A DNA stretch of 64,000 nt from Candidatus Bathyarchaeota archaeon (GCA_026014685.1 JAOZHW010000022.1:62001-126000); one strand, 5' to 3'. Counted from the stretch's first letter, positions 44,396 through 52,717 are shown. Notes: generated by a model not told the origin, from the letters alone. Numbers and translations are program-made.

Positions 44396-44869
44396 TTATG
44401 GTCCTGGGGTTGGTGTAGCTGCGGCTGTGGCTTGGACTAGGGTTTCGGTGAAGTATGCTCCTTGTGTGGTTGTGATGACTATGGCGATGGGGCGTCCCAC
44501 ATCGTTTACGGTTATTAGGTCAGGTGTTAGGGTGACGGTTAGGGTTGTGCTGTTGCCTTTAGCGAGACCTGTGCCGATTTCTGGGTTACTCGTGTAGTTG
44601 CTGAATCTTTCACCTTTGATGGTGATTTGCGAGACTCGAATGGAGGTGGGGCCTGTGTTGACGAGGCTGATTTGGGCTTTTTCTGTGTCCAGTGTTGCGC
44701 CTGCTATGAAGAGGCTTTCTTTCTGAATCTGGTTCGAGGTCAAGTTAACCGCAAACAGCACCACAGTGGTTGAGAGCACGACGGCTGCCATGAGGATGAT
44801 GAGGTTGCCGACTGGGGCGCCCAGAGCTTTTTTGCTCCAGAGCAGACGTCTAAGCGTGAAATGCCCCAT
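44396..44869 (-). CDS. Pilin/archaellin-like protein (class III signal peptide)
   Basis: A 157-residue protein with N-terminus KKALGAPVGNLIILMAAVVLS followed by a hydrophobic helix and an extracellular beta-rich domain (TSIRVSQITIKGERFSNYTSNPEIG, ITTTQGAYFTETLVQ), the layout of archaeal pilins and archaellins. It ends with a Thr/Pro-rich tail. It lies about 10 kb from the main filament cluster, one base after the stop of a small charged protein gene. Possibly the major pilin or an alternative subunit of the same machine. Confidence 0.75.
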   Translation of the reverse strand: MGHFTLRRLLWSKKALGAPVGNLIILMAAVVLSTTVVLFAVNLTSNQIQKESLFIAGATLDTEKAQISLVNTGPTSIRVSQITIKGERFSNYTSNPEIGTGLAKGNSTTLTVTLTPDLITVNDVGRPIAIVITTTQGAYFTETLVQATAAATPTPGP

Positions 44870-44870
44870 G

Positions 44871-45146
44871 CTACGTCGCCTCTTGAGAAGCTAACTCATC
44901 AGGGTAAGCTATAACTTCCCTGATTTTGGGAGCGTCCTCTCGGGATATTCTAAGATATGTCAGGGATTTACATTGATAGATGATCTGGGAACCGTTGCGG
45001 TTGTTGATGTACTTTAAAAGGTTAACGTATTCTTTTTCAGTTCCCTTTAGCACTAAACCTATGTAGAAGTAGGGTTCGGCTGAGTTGGTTTTTGGCTTTG
45101 CCCTAGTTTTAGGTTTAGGGTCTAGTGTAGTTTGGTTTTTTTTCAT
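44871..45146 (-). CDS. Small charged protein upstream of the lone pilin gene, unknown
   Basis: A 91-residue protein: a Lys/Pro-rich N-terminal ~22 residues (TLDPKPKTRAKPKTN) then a compact alpha/beta-looking domain (YFYIGLVLKGTEKEYVNLLKYINNRNGSQIIYQCKSLTYLRIS). Separated by one base from the pilin-like gene downstream, so the two are co-transcribed. No family recognised; a regulatory or assembly role linked to the pilin is inference. TATA-like TATTATATAG lies about 60 nt upstream. Confidence 0.6.
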   Translation of the reverse strand: MKKNQTTLDPKPKTRAKPKTNSAEPYFYIGLVLKGTEKEYVNLLKYINNRNGSQIIYQCKSLTYLRISREDAPKIREVIAYPDELASQEAT

Positions 45147-45305
45147 CTGTCGATTCCTTCGTTCAATCCATACGCACTAGGCGTAAGTATCATGTATTAC
45201 GTCTTGCTATATAATAAATATTTCTGCTCTTAACCCCAAATCAACATCCAAAATCACAAGAAAAAAGAAGAGTAACCCGTCAATCAGTTAAGCAAAATTT
45301 GTAGA

Positions 45306-46391
45306 TTAATGGAGAGATTTGGGGGTTACCGAGGAGTTTTTATGTGAGAAGATTAGGCTAGTTGATTTGACGACCTGTGGTACACCGATTAAGTCTTCGA
45401 TTATGAGCATGCCGCGTGCGATGATGGCAAACGCTGCTGCAGGAGCTGCTGCTACACCGAGGAGTCCAAGTATACCTATGATGCCGAATTCTTGTACGCC
45501 TGCACCTGCAGGGGTTATGGGGACAAACGCCAACGCCGTCGCTAAGGGATGGATCAAGAAGTAGGCGATCCATGGTACATTGGTTATGCCTAGTGCGAGG
45601 CCTAAAAAGTACCACTCAAGACCTTTGAGAATCCAGCAGACCAAGGTTAAACCTAAAATTTCTGGGATAGCCTTTTGTGTGCTGTGGGAGCTTTCTTTGT
45701 ATTCTTCGAGTTTTCCCATGATGCCGCCTGTGACTCTTTTGAGAAACCGCCAGTTAGCGATGCGGTCAAATACGCCTATGGCGCGCCGTGACCATGTGAA
45801 GGCTGCTAGCACAATTGCGCCTGTAAGCATCAAGCTAATGCCCAACGCCGCCACGATGATGCCTATGTTTATGCCCAGCAGGGTTCCGGGGAAAAGCTCA
45901 TTCCATGTTGTAGCGGGAACCATGTTAACGAGGTAAATCACTGCGCCAACGCCGCCTGCAACTTTGATGAGAAACTCTATGGTTTGTATTCCCAAGATGC
46001 TTGAGAGGGCCTTAGATGAGGGGACATTTTGGTCTCGTAGATAGATGGGTGTGAGGATGTATCCTGATCTACCTGGAGTTACGTCGCTTGTAAGCATACC
46101 TGCATATTGAGCAAGGAGGGTTCTGCCAAAGGTTGTTTTTACGCCGCTTTTGGCCAAAACCCGTTGCAGTCGAATAGTAAAAAACAGGTTAATTCCAAAA
46201 TACATCAGAAATGCAAGCGCCAAATACTCAACCTTAATGTTGAGTAGTGCATTGTAGAGCGAATCAACCCCGATGTACCAAAACAGTGCTGCAAAAATAG
46301 CCACCATCACGACGATTTGAACAGCGATCTTTAGGATACGCTTCGATGAACTTTGCGGCTTTGCAGGGTTTGGGGACTCGGAGGCGGACAT
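45306..46391 (-). CDS. Flippase-like membrane protein (LPG synthase TM region/UPF0104 family)
   Basis: A 361-residue protein from ATG 46391 (MSASESPNPAKPQ); the open frame further upstream encodes Cys/His-rich text that does not look like coding sequence. About eight TM helices with the family motifs LLAQYAGMLTSDVTPGRSGY (around residue 97) and FVPITPAGAGVQEFGIIG (around 290). Related proteins move or modify lipid-linked compounds; archaeal members are often found near glycosyltransferases. No such partner is adjacent here. Confidence 0.85.
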   Translation of the reverse strand: MSASESPNPAKPQSSSKRILKIAVQIVVMVAIFAALFWYIGVDSLYNALLNIKVEYLALAFLMYFGINLFFTIRLQRVLAKSGVKTTFGRTLLAQYAGMLTSDVTPGRSGYILTPIYLRDQNVPSSKALSSILGIQTIEFLIKVAGGVGAVIYLVNMVPATTWNELFPGTLLGINIGIIVAALGISLMLTGAIVLAAFTWSRRAIGVFDRIANWRFLKRVTGGIMGKLEEYKESSHSTQKAIPEILGLTLVCWILKGLEWYFLGLALGITNVPWIAYFLIHPLATALAFVPITPAGAGVQEFGIIGILGLLGVAAAPAAAFAIIARGMLIIEDLIGVPQVVKSTSLIFSHKNSSVTPKSLH

Positions 46392-46539
46392 GTTGGTTAG
46401 GAATTCGTTTGGGAAGTTAAATGGATTGTGGAAAAACCAACAAAAACAGCAACACAATTCTTTCTTTTTATGGGAATGCGAGATTTTGGGGCAACAATGG
46501 GAGGGGGTTGTTTGGGTTTGCACGGTGTGCGGAGTTTCA

Positions 46540-47586
46540 TTAGTGTTTAAGTATCATGTAATCTTGGGGTTTATTGCCAAGAATCATGCGATAGTGTGTT
46601 TTGCCGTTTTTCTTTTCAGTGACTAATTCGGTTTTGCCCTGAACTTCAATCCGCTCTCCCACGTTGGCCTGCATACAGAATCTGCCTCGGAAGGATACAA
46701 CCTCAGAAATGGGTGCGAGTTTAGGGCCTTCAAGAACTTCTACGTTGCCGATTTGGTAGCTACAGGGAGTAAAAAGTGCATCCGTGTTGTCTTGCACAGT
46801 TGCTGTGATTTTGCAGTAGCCTGCGTTCTTGAAGTATACATCGCCATATTTTTCAGGGGTTTCGTTCCAGTCTTTTAGAAATCGAATAAAGTAGTCTGTG
46901 CCCATGAACATGCCCTGAAATGCCTTCCGATTCTCAACAGCCTGAAAATCCTGGAAGCTCATGTGTGTGTCTTTATTACGGAAGTCATAGAGTGTTTTCA
47001 GTTCCGTTTCTGTGTATGCTTTGAATCTCGAGTTTTCTGTGTTGCGGAGTTGCTGTAAGGCTTTGTAGGCTTTTTGGCTGTTTTCTATGCCGTAAACCAA
47101 GGGGTCGATGTCTGAAGTGGTTGTTGTTAATCCCGCCATTATGGAGCCAGATATGCCGATCGCATTCCAGGGTATGTCGGCTTTTTCTTTGAGCCTTAAT
47201 GCTAATTGGTATGCTTTTTCTTCCAGCGGACTACGATTGCTTTCCCGTAGTTGGGCAAGCTTTTCGGTAGGTTGATAGAGCTGGGCGATTTGGTCTGTTG
47301 GGACTTCGCAGAGGGTTTCGCCGAAAACTGGGTCGTAAACTATGAGGTCTGGGTGGTGCTCTTTTAGGTAGGCGAATCTTTCGTCTAAACTGTAGACTTT
47401 ACCGTAAGTGATGTTGTTACCTCTGCGTGTACCTGTGGGTGAGGGAATGAATCTGGGAAACGCCACTATCCTATCTTTTGGGTGAACTGTGCCTTTAACG
47501 TCGAAAACAACGTTGCTTTTGGTTCTGATTAGGTCTCCTTCGCGGGCTTTCATCACTAACTGTTCGCCTTTAGTATCTGGCTTCAT
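46540..47586 (-). CDS. COG1665-type predicted nucleotidyltransferase
   Basis: A 348-residue protein. The motif ISGSIMAGLTTTTSDIDPLVYG (around residues 144-165) is a pol-beta-type nucleotidyltransferase signature (GS...DxD), flanked by archaea-specific domains (VVAFPRFIPSPTGTRRG-like N-terminus; SYQIGNVEVLEGPKLAPISEVVSFRGRFCMQ C-terminus). Acceptor unknown. Its promoter shares a TATGTAA-type motif with the ECF S-component gene. It is divergent from the CitG-like gene with only about 60-120 nt between them. Confidence 0.8.
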   Translation of the reverse strand: MKPDTKGEQLVMKAREGDLIRTKSNVVFDVKGTVHPKDRIVAFPRFIPSPTGTRRGNNITYGKVYSLDERFAYLKEHHPDLIVYDPVFGETLCEVPTDQIAQLYQPTEKLAQLRESNRSPLEEKAYQLALRLKEKADIPWNAIGISGSIMAGLTTTTSDIDPLVYGIENSQKAYKALQQLRNTENSRFKAYTETELKTLYDFRNKDTHMSFQDFQAVENRKAFQGMFMGTDYFIRFLKDWNETPEKYGDVYFKNAGYCKITATVQDNTDALFTPCSYQIGNVEVLEGPKLAPISEVVSFRGRFCMQANVGERIEVQGKTELVTEKKNGKTHYRMILGNKPQDYMILKH

Positions 47587-47589
47587 TTG

Positions 47590-47618
47590 TTTGTATTTTT
47601 TTACATAACGTTAATAAG
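47590..47618 (-). promoter_or_regulatory. COG1665 promoter with TATGTAA-like motif
   Basis: On the minus strand CCTTATTAACG is a TATA-like box followed by GTTATGTAAAAAAATACA, which matches the ECF S-component operator (GCTATGTAAAAAATTACA) except for a weaker second half. The two share an ACG(T/C)TATGTAA core. Confidence 0.35.
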
Positions 47619-47710
47619 GCTTTTTTGGAACCCTAATAGAACGGTGCAACAAAACGAGCAGCAACCAAAAAAAAGCCCAACACATCAGCCGCTGCCTACA
47701 ACTCGCCATA

Positions 47711-48604
47711 GTGCTTGAAGTCAGCGCCGACAAACCCGGCAACGTCAACTTAGTCGTCGATTTTGAAGGCACCAGATGCGAACATTTCTTGGCCTCTTCT
47801 ATCGCTGCTGGCCCATCTTTCCAAGAAGCTGCATCACGCGGTATCGAGATTGCGGATAAAAAACGTAGCCTTGCAGATGCAGGTTTAGGCGACCTCATCA
47901 AATGGGGCATTGCCGACATAGACCAATGGCAACATGGGGGAAACACGTTGCTGGGAACAATCATGTTGTTTGCCCCTTTGGCAGTTGCTGCTGGAATGAC
48001 TCCTACAGACAGCAAATTTAACTTCGATTTTTCGGTTCTTCGCAGGAATATGGATTTGGTGATTAAGGCGTCCACTGCACAGGATGCGGTTGAAGTCTAT
48101 GAAGCCATAGACATCGCTAAACCCAGCGGACTCAACGGGGCACCTGACTTAAACGTTAAAGACAAAAATAGCAAAACCCGCTTAATCAACGAAAACATTA
48201 CGCTCTATGAGGTTTTCAAGATTGCCTCAAGCTACGACGACATATGCAGCGAATGGATAAACAATTTCCCAATAACTTTCGATTTAGCCTATCCATACCT
48301 GATAAACGAACTAGAACATAAAGACCTAAACAGCGCAATCGTAAACACATTCCTAAAAGTTCTCTCTGAACATCCCGACACTTTCATCTCGCGCAAGGTA
48401 GGTTTAGAAAAAGCCAAAGACGTCTCGGTTGGGGCGAAAGAAATTTTGGATTTAGGCGGTGTAGAAAACCCCCAAGGCAAAGAAAAACTGATTGCTTTCG
48501 ATGAAAAGTTGCGTAAAGCGGGTAACGACTACAATCCAGGTACAACTGCAGACATCACAGCGGCTGCTTTAGCATTAACTACTCTAAGCGGTTACCGCCC
48601 ATAA
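47711..48604 (+). CDS. Triphosphoribosyl-dephospho-CoA synthase-like (CitG/MdcB family), 5' end uncertain
   Basis: At least 297 residues. LEVSADKPGNVN, GIADIDQWQHGGNTLLGTIMLFAPLAVAAG and GNDYNPGTTADITAAALAL match the CitG/MdcB (COG1767) family, which in bacteria makes the prosthetic group of citrate/malonate lyases and in archaea has an undefined role. The frame continues upstream with family-like sequence (HISRCLQLAIV) but has no ATG/GTG/TTG. A GTG at 47644 in another frame would join correctly if the A8 run (47667-47674) had one A fewer, giving a natural N-terminus MQQNEQQPKKAQHISRC. Indel, frameshift or unusual start is undecided. Confidence 0.8.
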   Translation: MLEVSADKPGNVNLVVDFEGTRCEHFLASSIAAGPSFQEAASRGIEIADKKRSLADAGLGDLIKWGIADIDQWQHGGNTLLGTIMLFAPLAVAAGMTPTDSKFNFDFSVLRRNMDLVIKASTAQDAVEVYEAIDIAKPSGLNGAPDLNVKDKNSKTRLINENITLYEVFKIASSYDDICSEWINNFPITFDLAYPYLINELEHKDLNSAIVNTFLKVLSEHPDTFISRKVGLEKAKDVSVGAKEILDLGGVENPQGKEKLIAFDEKLRKAGNDYNPGTTADITAAALALTTLSGYRP

Positions 48605-48667
48605 AAAGTAGGCTTGTTTTAATTTGCTACAAGCACACTATCAAGCCTATTTTATGGTTCAGTGGAC

Positions 48668-49198
48668 TTAGAGTGGAACCGTTCCTCTGGCGGTATGCGC
48701 TGACACCGCACCTTTTTTTATGGCAGCTAAAACTGAATCGACACTAAAAGCGGAATCTATCTGCGTATAAACACTGAACAACTCCGACACCTGATGCGCG
48801 TCTGTGCCAGCTGTGCCGGGTAATTTCAATGCTTTAGCGAATTCTTTAGCCTGAGCATTAGCTTCTTTGCTTGAACCACCATTGAGCACTTCGATGGCAT
48901 CCACTTTGAAGTTTTTCGCCTGTTCACCCATACCGTACATCCGAAAGGGATGGGCAACTATTGTTACGGCGTCAATGGCTTTAGCGTAGTCCACAACCGC
49001 TTGCGGGGTCCAGGGTTTTGGGGGTAATTCGTCGGTGCCCAAAACCAGCATGTCACCTTGGACTGTGCTTATTTCCACGCCTGGGATGATGAGTACATCT
49101 GGGTATGCGGAGGCCAACTCTATTGCTGCTTTGCAGCCTCTTGTGCTGTCGTGATCGGTGATTGCTGCGACTTTAATGTAGCTATGTGCAGCGAGCAT
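48668..49198 (-). CDS. PHP-domain metal-dependent phosphoesterase, 5' end uncertain
   Basis: 176 residues from ATG 49198 cover VAAITDHDSTRGCKAAIELA, IIPGVEISTVQGDMLVLG, IVAHPFR and TAGTDAHQ, the PHP metal ligands. However the frame continues upstream through CADLHLHTVYSPDS (about 49227-49268), the indispensable first PHP motif, and then reaches a stop with no ATG/GTG/TTG. One extra A in the AAA at 49284-49282 would connect ATG 49287 in frame (MKTIPTLCADLHLH). Real coding region is therefore about 49287 to 48668. PHP proteins hydrolyse phosphoesters such as nucleotides or polymerase products. Confidence 0.85.
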   Translation of the reverse strand: MLAAHSYIKVAAITDHDSTRGCKAAIELASAYPDVLIIPGVEISTVQGDMLVLGTDELPPKPWTPQAVVDYAKAIDAVTIVAHPFRMYGMGEQAKNFKVDAIEVLNGGSSKEANAQAKEFAKALKLPGTAGTDAHQVSELFSVYTQIDSAFSVDSVLAAIKKGAVSAHTARGTVPL

Positions 49199-49371
49199 GT
49201 CGACTAGGGTCTTTGGTTGAACTAGGGAATCTGGTGAATAAACGGTGTGTAGGTGGAGGTCAGCGCATAAAGTTGGGATTGTTTCATCTCCATAATTGGC
49301 TGAGGTGAATGGTATATGCTATGGGGTGTAAAATAGTTATTTGAAAACAATTGGATAGCGGTTTTTGTGGG

Positions 49372-49569
49372 TTATTTTGAGAATATGCGCTGGGCTGCGG
49401 TGTTTTTTTCTAGTTTTTCTAGGTTTTCGGTTTCTGTTTTTAGTTTGTAGATTGCTTTTTCTAGTCCGTCGCTGCGGTTTTGGAATGTGAAGTCGTCGAC
49501 TTTTTTGTCTATCCAACTGACTAATGATGCGTCGAGTGAAACGCTGATTTTGACTTTGCGGGAGCGCAT
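49372..49569 (-). CDS. Ribbon-helix-helix DNA-binding regulator
   Basis: A 65-residue protein from ATG 49569: SRKVKISVSLDASLVSWIDKKVDDFTFQNRSDGLEKAIYKL is a clear RHH (CopG/Arc) fold with a beta strand, two helices and the conserved NRSD turn, followed by a Lys/Glu-rich helix. It is divergent from a small Cys-containing gene with an operator-like inverted repeat between them. It may repress one or both genes, antitoxin-like, but no toxin fold is obvious in the neighbour. Confidence 0.87.
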   Translation of the reverse strand: MRSRKVKISVSLDASLVSWIDKKVDDFTFQNRSDGLEKAIYKLKTETENLEKLEKNTAAQRIFSK

Positions 49570-49627
49570 GTTGTACATATCTACAGTTCAGCTGTTATAA
49601 GTATTAATCCCACTTTGGAGCATTCTT

Positions 49628-49680
49628 AAAGCTTATATATATCATAGTGTGAAAAGTGCATATATTATCACACTTAACTA
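49628..49680. promoter_or_regulatory. Operator-like inverted repeat between divergent RHH and Cys-protein genes
   Basis: AGTGTGA (49646-49652) and TCACACT (49668-49674) form a perfect 7-bp inverted repeat with a 15-bp AT-rich spacer. TATA-like boxes CTTATATATAT (about 49632-49642) and ATATATTA (about 49660-49667) lie beside and inside it. The position suggests binding of the adjacent RHH protein as a dimer of dimers. Confidence 0.55.
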
Positions 49681-49693
49681 AAGAGGCGAAGCT

Positions 49694-49930
49694 ATGTTAG
49701 AACAAGACTTAGAAAACAACTTTCAACCCGTAAAAATCGACCTAAAAGAATACGCCCTCGCACTAGAACACATCGAAAACCTCTACACACGCCTATGCTG
49801 CCAAAAAAAACTCGGCGACCAATGCAAAGACTGCGCCCTAATAACCGCCGTAACTGCACTCAAAGACTTCGCGCAAACCGAACAAGTAAAAGCAGTCGAA
49901 AAAAACTTGGGCTTCAACTTACCCAGATAA
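49694..49930 (+). CDS. Small Cys-containing protein, unknown
   Basis: A 78-residue, mostly helical protein. A central LCCQKKLGDQCKDCALI segment gives C-C-x7-C-x2-C, a possible metal or disulfide site. AGAGGCGAAGCT precedes the ATG. Divergently transcribed from an RHH regulator with a shared operator, so probably controlled by it. No recognised family. Confidence 0.6.
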   Translation: MLEQDLENNFQPVKIDLKEYALALEHIENLYTRLCCQKKLGDQCKDCALITAVTALKDFAQTEQVKAVEKNLGFNLPR

Positions 49931-49953
49931 CCTAATTTCCCCTTTTTCCTTTT

Positions 49954-51579
49954 TTACACCAACTGTTTGCGGATTGCGCTTGCCAAATGATCTAACATTT
50001 TTTTGGTACTTTCCATATTGGTCTCAACAAAATCAAATACCACTAACTGCTCTTCGCATGCTTGCTGAGAGGCTTTCTTAACGGTGTCATTCCAGAGTTT
50101 TTTGTCATTCAGCAAAACAACTCCACGGTAATTGCTGCGCTTAATGTATTCTGCCGCTTGCACAGCAACGTACTTGACGGTTTCTAAGTTCAGCGGAAGC
50201 GCAGTTTCGTGTTGAGACAGCGGATAAATTTCATCCAGTTCTAAGGGGATAACGCCGAATGGCGCAGCATAAACACAAACATGCACTTGTGATGCGAGTT
50301 CTTCGCCCAAATTTCTGAAGAGCTGACGAATTTTTTTGAATTCAGGCGCTTTGTGAAAGGGCTTGTTGCGTGTTTGAGGCACAAGAAAAAGCACCTTGGC
50401 GTTTTTTGGTGGTGTGTAGTTTTCTCTTAGGTGTTTGCGGTAATGTGTGATTTCTGGTCTTGCAAGCCCAACCGAGTTGAAGTAAAAGAAGCCACTGCTT
50501 TTTGTAGTTGGACTATATCTTTGCAGAAAATCTTCATGATGCCGAACACGTTTCAAGGCAGAGAGCAATGCGGGGTGCGCGTGGAGCCTCATCTCGGTGT
50601 GTTCCCAGAGCCTGCCATCACGGATAGCTTGTTTTATGCGGCGGAGCTCAGCGAGGCAAACATGCAAGTTGTGTTCCGCTAAGAAAACTTCGCGCTCTTT
50701 AGCTGGTTTTTTGCGTAAGCTCTCAGGTGTTTCGCTTATGCATCTTGGGCAGCTACATGGGAAGTAATCCATTTGGTCAAGCCGCCAAGTACCGTTTTCA
50801 GTCATGTACCGACCTTCACGGGCATAAAGCGCATAAGCTGCAGAGTCGAAGAGGTCACAGCCCAACGAAACTGCTAACGCAAACATGGATGGGTGTCCTG
50901 CGCCAAAGAGGTGTAGCGGTCGCTCGATGGGTATGCCTTTTCTGCAAGTCAAAATCATATCCGCGAGTACATCGTAGCGGTAGTTTTCCATGACTTCTGT
51001 TGGGCTGCCCAAGGCGTGGATTGGGAAGGGCAGTTTACCCATTTCTACTGCGGATGATGCGACAAGGTCGAGGTGTCTTCCGCCTTGTACAGGTCCAACC
51101 CAGAGTATGTCATCTCTAGTTTTTAGTTTAAAGAAGTCTTTTGCTCTGCGCAGTGTTTCGGCTACAGTGACTTCGGCTTGTTCTTTGGTAACTTTCCACC
51201 CGGTGGGGATATCTAAGATTGTGGCGATGTCGCTTCCGATGCCCTCCTGATAGGCCACGATTTCTTTTTGGGTAACTTCAACTTCGCCGTAGACGAGGAT
51301 CTGGTACGCTCCCGAATCGGTCATGATTGCGCCGTCGTAGTCGAGGAATTTATGCAGCCCCTGCTCGACGGGCACATTGTTGTAGCGTTTTTTTATGATG
51401 TAGCTGTTAGTGATTAATGCTTGGCAGCCGAAGGTTTCCTTGAGCCGTTTGCAAGGTATGGGTTGATTGCTGGGGTTGATGACTGGAAAGAGGAGGGGCG
51501 TTTCCACTGTGGCGGTTTTGGTTTTTAGTTTACCGATTCTGCCAAGCAGGTCTTTTTCTTTTATTTCAAAGATGCTCAA
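49954..51579 (-). CDS. tgtA: Archaeosine tRNA-guanine transglycosylase (ArcTGT)
   Basis: A 541-residue enzyme that swaps guanine-15 for preQ0 in archaeal tRNA D-loops. The barrel has ALITNSYIIKKRYNN, the nucleophile region IMTDSGAYQILVYG, VGPVQGGRHLDL, HLFGAGHPSMFALAVSLGCDLFDSAAYALYAREGR and the zinc site CSCPRCIS...H. A C-terminal domain follows (RHHEDFLQRYSP, VLFLVPQTRNKPFHKAPEFKKI), but the protein ends around 541 residues, shorter than ArcTGTs with a terminal PUA domain (about 600-650). PUA function may be supplied separately. Confidence 0.93.
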   Translation of the reverse strand: MSIFEIKEKDLLGRIGKLKTKTATVETPLLFPVINPSNQPIPCKRLKETFGCQALITNSYIIKKRYNNVPVEQGLHKFLDYDGAIMTDSGAYQILVYGEVEVTQKEIVAYQEGIGSDIATILDIPTGWKVTKEQAEVTVAETLRRAKDFFKLKTRDDILWVGPVQGGRHLDLVASSAVEMGKLPFPIHALGSPTEVMENYRYDVLADMILTCRKGIPIERPLHLFGAGHPSMFALAVSLGCDLFDSAAYALYAREGRYMTENGTWRLDQMDYFPCSCPRCISETPESLRKKPAKEREVFLAEHNLHVCLAELRRIKQAIRDGRLWEHTEMRLHAHPALLSALKRVRHHEDFLQRYSPTTKSSGFFYFNSVGLARPEITHYRKHLRENYTPPKNAKVLFLVPQTRNKPFHKAPEFKKIRQLFRNLGEELASQVHVCVYAAPFGVIPLELDEIYPLSQHETALPLNLETVKYVAVQAAEYIKRSNYRGVVLLNDKKLWNDTVKKASQQACEEQLVVFDFVETNMESTKKMLDHLASAIRKQLV

Positions 51580-51762
51580 GGACTTGAAACCTACAATTGA
51601 AGCGTATCTCGCTTATAAAAAAGGTTAGCTCCAGAAAATCCGAAGGGTTGTTGACTAGTATTTTGAATTCAGAGCTCAAAGTTGCAAGTGTTATAAACAA
51701 AGTGCTGCATAGTAGAGCTTGGCTAACTACGCATTGGTTGGCTGTTTGAGGGGTTCACGTTA

Positions 51763-51915
51763 ATGCAATTGGGCTACATCCTGGTGCTGTTGAGCATCTG
51801 TTTCTTCGCGGGCATGTCAGTTTGGGTTATTTATCGGTCTCGGCAGGAAGCAAAAAAACTTGAAAACCCAAACCCAACCTTGATGGCTAACAAGACAAGA
51901 AAGTGCCGTGATTAG
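51763..51915 (+). CDS. 50-aa single-pass membrane protein
   Basis: ATG 51763 to TAG 51915. The protein is one hydrophobic helix (QLGYILVLLSICFFAGMSVW) followed by a basic cytoplasmic tail (RSRQEAKKLENPNP...KTRKCRD). GAGGGG lies about 10 nt before the ATG. It sits between the divergent tgtA and the PAC2 gene, 49 nt before the latter. No family recognised. Confidence 0.5.
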   Translation: MQLGYILVLLSICFFAGMSVWVIYRSRQEAKKLENPNPTLMANKTRKCRD

Positions 51916-51964
51916 TCATCCTTATATCGCAATGTTTCTCTAATACCCTCAGAAGTGCACTTTC

Positions 51965-52717
51965 ATGGTCTGCTCAATCGACATCATAGAGAAACCAAAA
52001 CTCAACGACCCAATCTTAATCGAAGGCTTACCCGGCATCGGCTTCGTCGCAAACATCGCCGCATTACACTTAATTAAAGAATTGAAAGCCAAAAAATTTG
52101 CACAGGTCTTTTCCTCATCATTCCAAGATTTCGCCATAACAACCGAAGACGGCGGAGCACTCTCACCCATAAACGAACTCTACTACGCAAAACGCGAAGA
52201 CGGCGGACGCGACCTCATAATCTGGTACGGCAACACTCAAGCACTCACAACGGTTGGCCAATACGAGTTAGTGGGGAAAGTCTTAGACATAGCAATTGAG
52301 GTGGGATGCCGCTTTGTGATCTCTATCGGCGGCTTCAAAAAAGAAGAAGTGCAACCAATCCCCGCGATCTACAGCACCGCAACAGATTTGGAGACGATGC
52401 AGCAGGCACTGGATTTAGGAACAAAAGTTATGGTGGGTCACGTTTTCGGTATCGCAGGATTGACAGTTGGGTTGGCGCGCCTGCGCGACCTCAAAGGTTT
52501 CTCACTGCTTGTCGACACATTGGGTTTGAATCCTGACGTGAACGCTGCACGCTACGCCCTGATTACTCTGGGAAAATACTTGAACCTAAACGTCGACTTA
52601 ACGGGGCTTGAAGCAAGTGGAGAAGAAATAAAAAAGATGCTAGAATCGTTTGGCATAATTCGAAGTATTACAGAAGAAAAGAAAAAGGAAGAGCAGCAAC
52701 TGCGCTGGTTTATTTAG
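51965..52717 (+). CDS. PAC2-family proteasome assembly chaperone-like protein
   Basis: A 250-residue protein of COG2047/PF09754. LNDPILIEGLPGIGFVANIAALHLIKEL opens the protein, AISIGGF-type (VISIGGFKKEE) and GHVFGIAGLTVGLARLRDLKGFSLLVDTLG follow. Archaeal PbaA/PbaB of this family bind proteasome alpha subunits or act as other adapters. It is convergent with smAP3, overlapping by 4 nt. No proteasome gene is in the window. Confidence 0.88.
   Translation: MVCSIDIIEKPKLNDPILIEGLPGIGFVANIAALHLIKELKAKKFAQVFSSSFQDFAITTEDGGALSPINELYYAKREDGGRDLIIWYGNTQALTTVGQYELVGKVLDIAIEVGCRFVISIGGFKKEEVQPIPAIYSTATDLETMQQALDLGTKVMVGHVFGIAGLTVGLARLRDLKGFSLLVDTLGLNPDVNAARYALITLGKYLNLNVDLTGLEASGEEIKKMLESFGIIRSITEEKKKEEQQLRWFI

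Noticed and set aside
45306-46523. Long form of the flippase-like gene starting at 46523
   Set aside because: The first 44 residues (Cys/Phe-rich) look non-coding; a normal start is at 46391.
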